A stretch of DNA of 64,000 bases from Streptococcus macedonicus ACA-DC 198 (GTDB lineage: Bacteria; Bacillota; Bacilli; Lactobacillales; Streptococcaceae), in assembly GCA_000283635.1 (NCBI GenBank), contig HE613569.1, positions 831,501 through 895,500 of the forward strand, given 5' to 3'. The notes below the pieces were generated by a model, which saw nothing but the letters and a program-made list of their open reading frames with translations, had not been told where the DNA came from and did not search any database. Below are positions 26,846 to 35,930 of the stretch, in pieces. The position numbers and the translations under genes were made by a program. Every line of letters begins with the position of its first letter. Positions within the stretch are counted from its first letter, which is position 1.

Positions 26846-27958
26846 ATGAAACCTAAAATTTTACAAATAGGAGCAGAAAATTTTGGAGCAGGTGGTAGAT
26901 CTGTAATAGCATATAATATGACTCGCCCCTTGACGAATGACTTTCAAGTTGATTTTTTAGCAATTGGAAAATTGAAGAATCCTGGTTTTCATCAAATAAT
27001 TGAAGAAAACGGGGGACATGTTTATCATGTCAAGGGAGTATCAAGTAAAATAAAAAGACTAAGAAGTATCTACTCGATTTTAAAAAAAGAAAAGTACGAT
27101 ATTGTTCATATTAATGCAGATGATGCAATCGAGGGATTGTTTAATATCATTCTGTCAAAGTTATCGGGTGCTAAGATAGTGGTTCATGCTCATAATACTT
27201 CATCATTTTGTGGTGACGGATTTGTCGGAAGAGTTAAGTTATTATTGGCGAGAAATATTGTCAATCGTTTGGCAGATTGTAAGTTGTCCTGCTCTATCGA
27301 AGCAGCAAGATATCTGTATGGTAAGATTAATTTCACTAATGTAGAAGTTTTGAACAATGGAATTATAATCAATGATTTTTTATATAATGAAAAGTTAAGA
27401 CATATTGTACGAGGTAAATTGAACCTTCCAAAAGAGGCTATTGTTTTAGGCACTATTGGAAGGTTGTCATATCAAAAAAATCCTGAGTTTATAGTTAACC
27501 TAATACAAACTCTTTTTCCAAAGACACCTAATTTTTATTTTATTTGGATTGGTGATGGTGAGGAACGAACTAATATAGAAACGATGTTAGGCGAAGAAAT
27601 AAAATCAGGAAGGGTTCTATTACTTGGAAAACAGGAGCAACCGGCACAATATTTACAAGCAATGGATGTTTTTTTGTTACCTTCTCTTTATGAAGGATTT
27701 GGAATTGTGAATATTGAAGCACAAGCATCTGGATTGCCTTGTGTGGTGAGCTCTGCAGTTCCAGAGTCAGCTTCGGTTAATTCGAATTTTTATAGATTAT
27801 CATTATCTGATGGTGTTGAAAAGTGGACGGATTTTATCATCTCTATGAGTTATAAACGTCTTCCATATGGCTCTGCAGAGAAAATAAAAGAAGCTGGATT
27901 TGATATAGAGGATAGCGCTAGAAAGTTACGAACAATCTATCAGAAATTGGCGAAGTAA
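26846..27958 (+). CDS. Glycosyltransferase family 4
   Basis: 370 residues. The N-terminal ILQIGAENFGAGGRSVIAY loop and HINADDAIEG segment form the acceptor half; GTIGRLSYQKNPEF, LYEGFGIVNIEAQASGLP and the ES pair form the GT-B donor half. Similar to EpsF/CapM-like capsule transferases. AT-rich codons. ATG 26846 follows TTGGAG. The sugar is not predictable. Confidence 0.85.
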   Translation: MKPKILQIGAENFGAGGRSVIAYNMTRPLTNDFQVDFLAIGKLKNPGFHQIIEENGGHVYHVKGVSSKIKRLRSIYSILKKEKYDIVHINADDAIEGLFNIILSKLSGAKIVVHAHNTSSFCGDGFVGRVKLLLARNIVNRLADCKLSCSIEAARYLYGKINFTNVEVLNNGIIINDFLYNEKLRHIVRGKLNLPKEAIVLGTIGRLSYQKNPEFIVNLIQTLFPKTPNFYFIWIGDGEERTNIETMLGEEIKSGRVLLLGKQEQPAQYLQAMDVFLLPSLYEGFGIVNIEAQASGLPCVVSSAVPESASVNSNFYRLSLSDGVEKWTDFIISMSYKRLPYGSAEKIKEAGFDIEDSARKLRTIYQKLAK

Positions 27959-27973
27959 TACAAAGGAGATTCT

Positions 27974-28903
27974 ATGTACTCATTAATTATTACTGATTAC
28001 AAATCAATGAGTGATACAGTAGATTATATAAAAAAGTTTATTGATATATATGTAGGGAATGATGTCCATTATATTATCGTAGACAACAGTGCGGAAGAAT
28101 TAGGAAAACAATTCTTACAAGATTCTAAAGTTGAATTCATTTCCTCTACTTTTAATGGAAAAAAAGTCTATTCTTTTGAAATATCACAAAGGAATATTTA
28201 TATAATTGATTCCGATGAAAATGGCGGATATTCTAAAGGTAATAATTTAGGTGCTAAATTTGCAATTCAGAATTTTGATACACCTTATCTAATTTTTTCA
28301 AACAATGATTTAGAGTTTCCTAATGGTTTGCAGTTGAAAGAATGTAAAACTATCATTGAAACGAGTGATAATCCAGTAGGTATAGTTGGTCCCAAGATTC
28401 TCACACCTCAAGGAGATATTCAAAGTCCTCGTAAGCGAATGAATTTCTTAGAAGAGATGATACTTCAGGATTATAATAGACAGTGGTTTGATAGTAAGAT
28501 ACAAAAATGGATTGATATTGACTATACTGCTCCTGAGGGTGAGACAGGATGGGTTAGTGGTAGCTTTATGTTTGTTTCTAGAAAAGCTTTTGAAGCCGTA
28601 TCAGGATTTGATGAAAATGTTTTTCTTTATTGTGAAGAGATGATATTAAGTGAAAGAATGAGAAATAAGGGATATATGACGTATTACTATCCTGAATGGA
28701 CGATTTATCATTATCATAGAGGAGCGCATAATCCTGAGTCAGAGAAGATTGGCCGCGTATCAAAAAAATACTATTATAGAGAATATAGAGGAACCTCTGA
28801 ACTTTCTTTAAAAATATCTGATATGTCTTACTTTTTATGTAAAAAGATATATCGATTGAAAAAAATATTGGATGGTACGTATTTCAGGGAGAAAAAGCAT
28901 TGA
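27974..28903 (+). CDS. Glycosyltransferase family 2
   Basis: 309 residues. GT-A fold with DENGGYSKGNNLGAKFA (about residue 78) and the SNNDLEFP acidic motif near 105. The second half has GWVSGSFMFVSRKAFE and GFDENVFLYCEE with the catalytic-base region. It resembles WbbL/GlfT-like rhamnosyl and galactofuranosyl transferases, so it is one candidate user of the UDP-galactofuranose from glf. Its TGA overlaps the next start (TTGA). Confidence 0.85.
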   Translation: MYSLIITDYKSMSDTVDYIKKFIDIYVGNDVHYIIVDNSAEELGKQFLQDSKVEFISSTFNGKKVYSFEISQRNIYIIDSDENGGYSKGNNLGAKFAIQNFDTPYLIFSNNDLEFPNGLQLKECKTIIETSDNPVGIVGPKILTPQGDIQSPRKRMNFLEEMILQDYNRQWFDSKIQKWIDIDYTAPEGETGWVSGSFMFVSRKAFEAVSGFDENVFLYCEEMILSERMRNKGYMTYYYPEWTIYHYHRGAHNPESEKIGRVSKKYYYREYRGTSELSLKISDMSYFLCKKIYRLKKILDGTYFREKKH

Positions 28904-30141
28904 AATTTAATAAATATCTTTTTCTATTTTTACTATTCTTTTTAGTTGAATTTAGAGGCTTTTATCTAGTAAGTTGGCCGAGTTTACTAGGAGGAGCTGC
29001 TAGTAACAAATTGGGTATTGCATTTTATGCCATACTATTATTTTTGGTATATTTTATCAAAAATAAAGGAAAACTTAAAGTAGGTATTTTTGGAAATTAT
29101 ATCCTGGTTTTTTATCTAATTCTGATTTTAAGTTCACTTGTGTCCATGTATTTATTTGGCTATTCAATTACGCAAGTATTGTGGGATATCCTGCCTTTTT
29201 CAATCTTACTTCTCTATTTTCCTCTTTGTGAGGTATTTCAAAAAGATAGTAACTATGCACTTTTTGTTAAAATAGGTCAAATAACAATTTCAATAGTATC
29301 AATACTGTTTATTATACAAGTATATAAATATCAAGGTTTACCAACAGTATTTTTGAAAATTGAAGATATCATACCTTTAAGCTATATTTATAATTTGACT
29401 GTACCGTTACGTATTTATAGTGTTTTTGAGGGGCTTGTTCGGATTTTTGTCATTTTAGTTGCATGGAAAATTATTGCAAAACAATTTAGAAGATCTTTTT
29501 GGGACATCATTAGTTTATTATTGATGTTAGGTGCTATTTTTTATGTCGATCAGTCTAGATATTATTTAGTAACAGTGCTAGTAGCCATCCTATCAATGTA
29601 CTTGATTTATAATAGGAAGAATTTAACAGTATCATCATTGTTAGGTACTCTGATTTTTAGTACGGCGGGTCTCCTCATTATTTTTAATAGATTTGGTTCA
29701 ATTTCTGATAGTATTTCAGATAATACTGGTTCCTCGTTTGCTCGGACAGGTGCCATTGAATATTATTTAGATAAGATTTTCACTTATCCATTTGGGTTGG
29801 GGTTACATACTCCTGATAAAGGAACTTCTTTGTATTATTTGATTAAAGGACCCGACGGATATTTTAATTATGATGATATCGGGTTATTTGGAACACTAGG
29901 TTCCTTGGGACTCCCTGGATTTATTTGGTATATCTTTTTGACTATAAAATTAGTTATGACATGGATAAAGAGAATCAGTTCTAACGCATTAATATCAGGA
30001 CTATTGATTAGTTTTTTGATGAGTCTTACTATCATGTCTTATCTTGATAGGCAACGGATTATTGCGCTAATGTTGACATTGGTTATTGTCAATAAAGAAT
30101 CTTTAAAATTAAATAGAGATGGAGATTTAATAAATGACTAA
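28900..30141 (+). CDS. Wzy-like polysaccharide polymerase
   Basis: 413 residues from TTG 28900, overlapping the preceding stop by four bases, with AGGGAGAAA upstream. About ten to eleven membrane helices and a large external loop (about residues 260-320, containing SSFARTGAIEYYLDKI and FPLGLG-like FGLGLHTPD) are typical of O-antigen/capsule polymerases, which have little sequence conservation. It joins flipped repeat units outside the membrane. The flippase gene next overlaps its end by eight bases. Call is by topology and context. Confidence 0.8.
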   Translation: MKFNKYLFLFLLFFLVEFRGFYLVSWPSLLGGAASNKLGIAFYAILLFLVYFIKNKGKLKVGIFGNYILVFYLILILSSLVSMYLFGYSITQVLWDILPFSILLLYFPLCEVFQKDSNYALFVKIGQITISIVSILFIIQVYKYQGLPTVFLKIEDIIPLSYIYNLTVPLRIYSVFEGLVRIFVILVAWKIIAKQFRRSFWDIISLLLMLGAIFYVDQSRYYLVTVLVAILSMYLIYNRKNLTVSSLLGTLIFSTAGLLIIFNRFGSISDSISDNTGSSFARTGAIEYYLDKIFTYPFGLGLHTPDKGTSLYYLIKGPDGYFNYDDIGLFGTLGSLGLPGFIWYIFLTIKLVMTWIKRISSNALISGLLISFLMSLTIMSYLDRQRIIALMLTLVIVNKESLKLNRDGDLIND

Positions 30142-31588
30142 AAAGATGGGAGTAAATGCTGCTTTAAATTTATTTAAAACTGCACTTTCAATTATATTCC
30201 CTTTAATCACCTATCCCTATATCAGTAGGATATTAGGAGTAGAGAACCTTGGGAAAATTAATTATACAGCTTCTATTGTAGGTTACTTTTCTTTAATTGC
30301 TGCCCTTGGAATTTCTACTTATGCTATTAGGGAAGGAGGTCGTATTAGATCTAATTCTGAGAAGCTAAGTCATTTAGGTAATCAAATTTTTACTATAAAT
30401 ATTTTATCGACGGTAGTCTCCTATCTGTTGTTATTATTAGTTGTCTGGTTATTTATTCCAAATAGAGAATATCAAATTCTGATTTGTATTCAAAGTCTAA
30501 CAATTGTTTTTGCAACATTGGGAGTGGATTGGATAAACGTTCTTTTTGAGGATTTCCTTTATATTACGATTAGAAGTATTATTATACAAATCTTATCGTT
30601 GATATTGATGTTTGTCCTTGTTAAAACAGCTAACGATTTATACCTATATACATTTATCTCGGTAATTGGTTCAGGGATATCTTGTATTTTAAATTTAATC
30701 TATTGTAGAAAGTATTTGAAACTCTCTCTAGTTTGGAAACTTGATTTAGCAAAGCATTTTAAGCCAATTATGGTCTTGTTTTCTGGTGGTCTAGTGATTA
30801 GTATCTATGCTAATTCTGATATGCTAATGTTAGAGTGGTTCAAAGGCGCATATTACGTTGGATTATATGCTGTTGCGGCTAGAGTGTACACAATCTTAAA
30901 AAATTTATTGGCTTCCATCTATTCCGTTACAATACCTAGATTGTCACATTTGTTTGGTGAACAAAAAATTGACGAATTTAAAAAAAGTTATACCCAAATA
31001 CTTTCAGTTGTAACTCTAATCTTAATTCCAATGAGTGCAGGACTTATTGTTTTGTCTCGGGAGATTATCTTATTTTTAGGTGGAATTAAATTTATTGATG
31101 CTACTTTAACATTACAATTATTAGCTATTAGCTTAATCGGAGCTATATTTGGTGGAATATTAACCTATGGTCTTAATATTCCTATTGGACGTGAGTCTGT
31201 AAACCTAACAGGAGCGCTATATGGAATTATTGTGAATATCGGAATTAGTCTTCTTTTAATTCCCGTATTTAAACAGAATGGTGCAGCAGTAGCAACAATC
31301 GCTTCAGAGTTTTTTATTGTTTTATATAACTTTCTGGTTGTAAGAGAAAGTGGAAAATACATTGATTTTGTAATATGGAGAAAGAACTTAATTCAAGCTT
31401 TGCTAGGTTTCTTTTCTATAATAATCATTGGTTTTGGGGTTAAGTTATTCGTAACTAATTCACTTCTTTTAATTTTTAGCATTACTTTAGTTGGCATAAT
31501 CGTCTATTTATTAGAGCTCAAACTTTTAAAAAATCCATTGTTAGATCATATTTTAGATATGGTTAAACATAAATTTAGGAGGGGTTAG
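30134..31588 (+). CDS. Wzx-type repeat-unit flippase 2
   Basis: 484 residues with about 14 membrane helices. It has FPLITYPYISRILG and GKINYTASIVGYFS near the N-terminus, the same layout as flippase 1 at 20436 but diverged throughout, so it is not a recent duplicate. It is intact, with a coupled start overlapping the polymerase gene, and therefore looks like the flippase that belongs to the AT-rich segment. Either it is the working flippase of the present repeat unit, or both act, perhaps on different lipid-linked sugars. Confidence 0.9.
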   Translation: MTKKMGVNAALNLFKTALSIIFPLITYPYISRILGVENLGKINYTASIVGYFSLIAALGISTYAIREGGRIRSNSEKLSHLGNQIFTINILSTVVSYLLLLLVVWLFIPNREYQILICIQSLTIVFATLGVDWINVLFEDFLYITIRSIIIQILSLILMFVLVKTANDLYLYTFISVIGSGISCILNLIYCRKYLKLSLVWKLDLAKHFKPIMVLFSGGLVISIYANSDMLMLEWFKGAYYVGLYAVAARVYTILKNLLASIYSVTIPRLSHLFGEQKIDEFKKSYTQILSVVTLILIPMSAGLIVLSREIILFLGGIKFIDATLTLQLLAISLIGAIFGGILTYGLNIPIGRESVNLTGALYGIIVNIGISLLLIPVFKQNGAAVATIASEFFIVLYNFLVVRESGKYIDFVIWRKNLIQALLGFFSIIIIGFGVKLFVTNSLLLIFSITLVGIIVYLLELKLLKNPLLDHILDMVKHKFRRG

Positions 31589-31589
31589 T

Positions 31590-32696
31590 TTGAAGATTGT
31601 AATTCCAAGAATTATTCATAACAAAGAACAACTGACCTGGGATTGGTCGGGGACAATAACTAATATAAAAAAATATTTAGGAAAATACGAGATTGTTGAG
31701 GAACAGAATATTTTCTATACTTTTAGAATGAATGTGCACAAAATGCTTGTTCGTTTAGGTATTAGAAAATCCGATATGAACATGATGTATATAAAATATG
31801 CTGAAAATCAAGTTCATCTCTCTCCAAAGGATGTTTGTCTTACATTTGATGAGTTCCCTTTATCTTTTCCTGATAATCCAGTTTATATCTATCAAGACTT
31901 GAATCTTCATTATTTGATAGAGAGTTCTCAAAACAACAGTCAATCGTTCAAATATAGTGGTTTTCAAAATGTCTCGGCAGAAATTCTAGATAGTCGAATG
32001 AGAAAACAGGAAAGATTTTATAATCAAGCCACTGGAATATTTACTATGAGTAAATGGTTTTCAGATTACTTAATAGCTCAACAAGGGCTTCCAGCTGAGA
32101 AAGTTCATTATGTGGGAGCGGGAACAAATATGGATAATCTATTATTTGAGGGCTCACATAAGGGACGTAATAAATTTTTATTTATTGGCAAAGATTTTTT
32201 GCGTAAGGGTGGAGATCTTGTTTATAATGCTTTTGTTTATTTGCAAAGTAATCTCATGCCAGAGGCAGAGTTGTACATTATAGGCCCTTCAGATGCTCCA
32301 ATGGAATTTAACAATCCGAATGTTTATTTTTTAGGGAATCTACCAGCAGATAATGTTCAATATTATTATAATCTTTGTGATGTATTTGTTTTACCTTCTC
32401 GATTTGAAGCATTTGGAATTGTATTTGTTGAAGCTCTTAGCTATGGTTTACCATGTATAGGACGTAATTTAATGGAAATGCCAAATTTAATTCAAAATAA
32501 TGAAACAGGATTATTAATACCTGCTGAAGAGGAAAATCCACAGGTTCTAGCTGATAAAATGTATAATCTAATAAAAGATGAAAGTTTCTTTAGAAATGTT
32601 CAGATGAAACAAGATTATTATAAAGCAGAATTTTCGTGGGACACAGTTGCAAAAAGAATGATTTCAGTGATGAAACAAGATTTAGATAAGATGTAG
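31590..32696 (+). CDS. Glycosyltransferase family 4
   Basis: 368 residues from TTG 31590 with AGGAGGGG upstream, overlapping the end of flippase 2. GT-B fold: IFTMSKWFSDYL (about residue 150), HYVGAGTNMD, FIGKDFLRKGG (about 204) and PSRFEAFGIVFVEALSYGLP (about 268). Last glycosyltransferase of the operon. The donor sugar is unknown. The insertion sequence relics start 53 bases after it. Confidence 0.85.
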   Translation: MKIVIPRIIHNKEQLTWDWSGTITNIKKYLGKYEIVEEQNIFYTFRMNVHKMLVRLGIRKSDMNMMYIKYAENQVHLSPKDVCLTFDEFPLSFPDNPVYIYQDLNLHYLIESSQNNSQSFKYSGFQNVSAEILDSRMRKQERFYNQATGIFTMSKWFSDYLIAQQGLPAEKVHYVGAGTNMDNLLFEGSHKGRNKFLFIGKDFLRKGGDLVYNAFVYLQSNLMPEAELYIIGPSDAPMEFNNPNVYFLGNLPADNVQYYYNLCDVFVLPSRFEAFGIVFVEALSYGLPCIGRNLMEMPNLIQNNETGLLIPAEEENPQVLADKMYNLIKDESFFRNVQMKQDYYKAEFSWDTVAKRMISVMKQDLDKM

Positions 32697-32749
32697 TTAT
32701 CTCGTATACATAGTTACTGATTCGAATTAAATTTAATCTGTATTTTTAT

Positions 32750-34170
32750 GGCTCTTTGTCAACTGTAGTGGGTGACGAAAAGCTAACATCTATAGAGGAT
32801 GAACTTCGTCCTCTCTTTCTTTATCTCTTTCTTGTTTTTAGGAGATAAGCTGAAAAGGGCTCTCCCCAGCCCTTTTCACTGTTCTATGCAATCAGAATCC
32901 GTTTTTTAAAGTTTTCAAAGTTCCTGAAACCAAAGGCATTTCTCTTAATGACTTCGATGATCTTATTGGTAGCTTCCAGTTTAGCGTTGGAATAAGGCAA
33001 TTCCATGGCGTTTAAAACCTTGTCTTTATCCTTTAAAAATGTCTTCAATACCGTCTGGAAAATAGGATTAACAGTGGCTATTTACTGTTCGATGAGACTG
33101 AAGAAATGATCTGAGTTCTTCTCTTGGAAATGAAATAAGAGAAGCTGATAGAGTTCACAATGTTGTCGTAGTTCCTCGGAGTAGGATAGGAGTTTTTCGA
33201 GTATTTCCTTGTTAGTCAAATGCATTCGAAACATAGGGCGATAAAATCGTTTATCGCTGAGTTTACGGCTATCTTGTTGTATCAATTTCCAGTAACGTTT
33301 CAAGGCTCGGTATTCCTGCGATTTTCTGTCGAATTGATTCATAATTTGAATACGGACACGGTTCATATCACGACTAAGGTGTTGCACGATATGAAAGCGA
33401 TTGAGTACAATTTTTGCATTCGGAAAAAGCTGTTTAGCAAGTTGATAATAGGGACTAAACATATCCATGGTAATCACTTTGACCCGATTTCTAACCTTTC
33501 TAGGATAGCGTAGAAAGTGGTTTCGGATGGTTGCTTGAGTTCTTCCGTCGAGAATGGCGATGACATTTAGGGAGTCGAAATCTTGAGCGATGAAGCTCAT
33601 TTTCCCCTTCTTGAAGGCATACTCGTCCCAACTCATCACCTCAGGTAGGGTATTCCAATCCGTTTCAAACTTGAACTCATTGAGCTTTCTCATAACTGAC
33701 GATGTTGAGATAGATAGCCTGTGTGCAATATGTTGCATTGCTTGATTTTCGATGAGTAATTGAGCGATTTTCTGGTTAACAGCGACAGAGATTTGGTGGT
33801 TTTTCTTGACAAGAGGGGTTTCAGCGACCGCCATTTTTCCGCAATCTTTACACTTGAACCGACGCTTTCGAAGACGGATAAGTAAGGGATAACCAGCTGT
33901 TTCTAGGTAGGGGATCTTAGAGGCTTTCTGGAAATCATAATTAGCCATTAGTCCCTTACAAGAAGGACATTTAGGGGCTGTGTAATCCAAGTGACCGTGG
34001 AGTTCTAAGTGAGTCCCCATATCATATTCATCAGTGATAGTGATATTTTTGTCTTTAATTCTGAGAAAATTTGTGATAAGATTTAGTTGTTCCATATGAA
34101 CCCTTTCTAATGTGAGTTTCGTCGCTTTTCATTATAGGTCATATGGGACTTTTTTTCTACACTAAAAAAG
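32750..34170 (-). mobile_element. ISL3-family insertion sequence (decayed), element 1
   Basis: The left end GGCTCTTTGTCAACTGTAGT (32750-32769) is a typical ISL3-family terminal repeat. The other end, around 34150-34170, is only weakly similar (CTACAC-TAAAAAA-GGCTC) so the right boundary is approximate. It encloses one transposase gene on the minus strand, interrupted by a stop. It lies at the downstream edge of the capsule genes, a usual site for IS in these loci. Confidence 0.8.
32884..34095 (-). pseudogene. ISL3-family transposase with premature stop
   Basis: The minus-strand frame is 404 codons long and open except for one TAA at 33082-33084, after residue 337 (FFSLIEQ). Downstream it continues in frame as IATVNPIFQTV to GFRNFENFKKRILIA. 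The N-terminal zinc finger (CPSCKG, CKDCGK), helix-turn-helix and DDE domain (MSWDEYAFKKG; VITMDMFSPYY) are present. The stop removes about 66 residues including the catalytic-glutamate side of the fold, so the protein is probably inactive. Confidence 0.88.
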
Positions 34171-34800
34171 GCTCCATAATCTCTACAGTGGATTTACCCA
34201 CTACAGAAATTATAGAGCCTGTTGTTCTCGCTTTTTTGATGTTCAAAGCGAGGTAAATGCGTTTTTTAAAGTTGTCAAAGTTCCTATAACCAAAAGCGTT
34301 GCGTTTAATATCTTTGATGAGTTTAGTAGTTGCTTCAAGTTTAGCGTTAGAATAGGGAAGTTCAATGGCATTGGTAATGTATTTCTTATACCAAACGAAA
34401 GTTGTTAGAGTTGTTTTTAATGAGTGATTGAGTTGATGTAAAACTTCCTGAATTAATCCAAAAAATTATTCGGTATGCTGTTCTTGTAAGTGAAAAAGAA
34501 GTAATTGATAAAGGTTGTAGTATTTTTAAGTTGGGGAACGTGTTTAAAAATCTTGTCTAAACACTCTTTAGGTGTTAGCGTTTCCCTGAAAGTCCTCGAA
34601 TAAAAGGCATTAGGCGATAGTTTTCGACGATACTTTTGATGAGTTAGAACGCTGTAATGGATATTTGGATGTTTTAGAACATGTGCTTGATGTAGCTTCT
34701 TTTTGATATAAGGTCGAAAAAAGAATTGTTAAAGCTTGGAATAGTAAGCATCTTTGTTAAATTTTTAGAATTATTTCTAGGAATTTCTGCTCCTTACTGC
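34171..34800 (-). mobile_element. Second ISL3-family element, degenerate fragment
   Basis: Begins with a palindromic end, GGCTCCATAATCTCTACAGT then CCACTACAGAAATTATAGAG (34171-34219). A minus-strand coding remnant follows: IELPYSNAKLEATTKLIKD, NAFGYRNFDNFKKRI and the ending LALNIKKARTT match ISL3 transposase C-termini. A TAA near 34470 and later frame changes break it; N-terminal pieces fade out by about 34800. It is a different ISL3 lineage from element 1 and lies directly beside it, head to tail. Confidence 0.8.
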
Positions 34801-34887
34801 TTTTTCTGAAAAAATAGTGTAAAATAGTAGGGAATGATTTAAAAGGTTTACAGGCCTTTAGATATTAAAAAAACGAGGAGTGCTAAA

Positions 34888-35742
34888 ATGATTTTAGTTA
34901 CAGGTGCCAATGGGCAATTAGGAACAGAATTACGTTATCTTTTGGATGAACGTGGTGAGGAGTACGTAGCGGTTGACGTTGCAGAAATGGACATCACTAA
35001 TGCTGAAAAAGTTGATGAAGTATTTGCACAAGTAAAACCAACACTTGTTTACCACTGTGCGGCTTACACTGCGGTTGATGCGGCTGAAGATGAAGGTAAA
35101 GAACTTGATTATGCGATCAACGTGACAGGTACTGAAATCGTAGCTAAAGCTGCAGCAAAATATGGTGCAACTCTTGTTTACATTTCAACTGACTACGTTT
35201 TTGATGGTAAAAAACCAGTTGGTCAAGAATGGGAAGTTGATGATACTCCAGATCCTCAAACTGAATACGGTCGTACAAAACGTTTGGGTGAAGAAGCGGT
35301 TGAAAAATACGCTAAAAACTTCTACATCATCCGTACTGCTTGGGTATTTGGTAACTACGGTAAAAACTTTGTCTTCACAATGCAAAATCTTGCCAAAACT
35401 CATGACACATTGACTGTTGTTAATGACCAACACGGTCGTCCAACTTGGACTCGTACTTTGGCAGAATTCATGACTTACTTGACAGAAAACCAAAAAGAAT
35501 TTGGTTACTACCACTTGTCAAATGATGCTGACGAAGATACAACTTGGTATGACTTCGCGGTTGAAATCTTGAAAGATACTGATGTTGTCGTTAAACCAGT
35601 TGATTCAAGTCAATTCCCAGCAAAAGCAAAACGCCCATTCAACTCAACAATGAGTCTTAAAAAAGCAAAAGCTACAGGCTTTGTCATTCCAACATGGCAA
35701 GAAGCTTTGAAAGAATTTTACAAACAAGACGTTAAAAAATAA
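34888..35742 (+). CDS. rmlD: dTDP-4-dehydrorhamnose reductase
   Basis: 284 residues. Last step of dTDP-L-rhamnose synthesis, reducing dTDP-4-keto-rhamnose with NAD(P)H. N-terminal Rossmann motif TGANGQLGTELR, the AAYTAVDAAEDE segment (about residue 63), and the SDR catalytic YGRTKRLGE (Tyr-x3-Lys, about 128). ATG 34888 follows GAGGAG. The other genes of the pathway (rmlA, rmlB, rmlC) are not in the window. It probably supplies rhamnose both to the capsule and to rhamnose-containing wall polysaccharides. Codon use is that of a well-expressed core gene, unlike the capsule genes before it. Confidence 0.96.
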   Translation: MILVTGANGQLGTELRYLLDERGEEYVAVDVAEMDITNAEKVDEVFAQVKPTLVYHCAAYTAVDAAEDEGKELDYAINVTGTEIVAKAAAKYGATLVYISTDYVFDGKKPVGQEWEVDDTPDPQTEYGRTKRLGEEAVEKYAKNFYIIRTAWVFGNYGKNFVFTMQNLAKTHDTLTVVNDQHGRPTWTRTLAEFMTYLTENQKEFGYYHLSNDADEDTTWYDFAVEILKDTDVVVKPVDSSQFPAKAKRPFNSTMSLKKAKATGFVIPTWQEALKEFYKQDVKK

Positions 35743-35756
35743 TCTTGATAAATAGA

Positions 35757-35790
35757 AGAAACTGAGTTACGACTCGGTTTCTTTTTCTTT
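35757..35790 (+). terminator. Terminator after rmlD
   Basis: Stem GAAACTGAGT-TACG-ACTCGGTTTC followed by a T-rich tract. Located 15 bases after the rmlD stop. Confidence 0.85.
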
Positions 35791-35930
35791 TTTTGTCTAA
35801 ATATATCGTTCGGTTTTTCTTTTTATTTTCAGGCTTCTTATCTTTTTTCATTGTCCTTTTACCTATTATGTGATATATTAGTAGTAACGTACTGTAATAG
35901 AAATGTAATATAAGTTATAAGGTGAGTGTG

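Noticed and set aside
34171..34220. Operator-like 50-bp palindrome upstream of rmlD
   Set aside because: It is the terminal/subterminal repeat of an ISL3-family element, about 670 bases from rmlD and next to transposase remnants.
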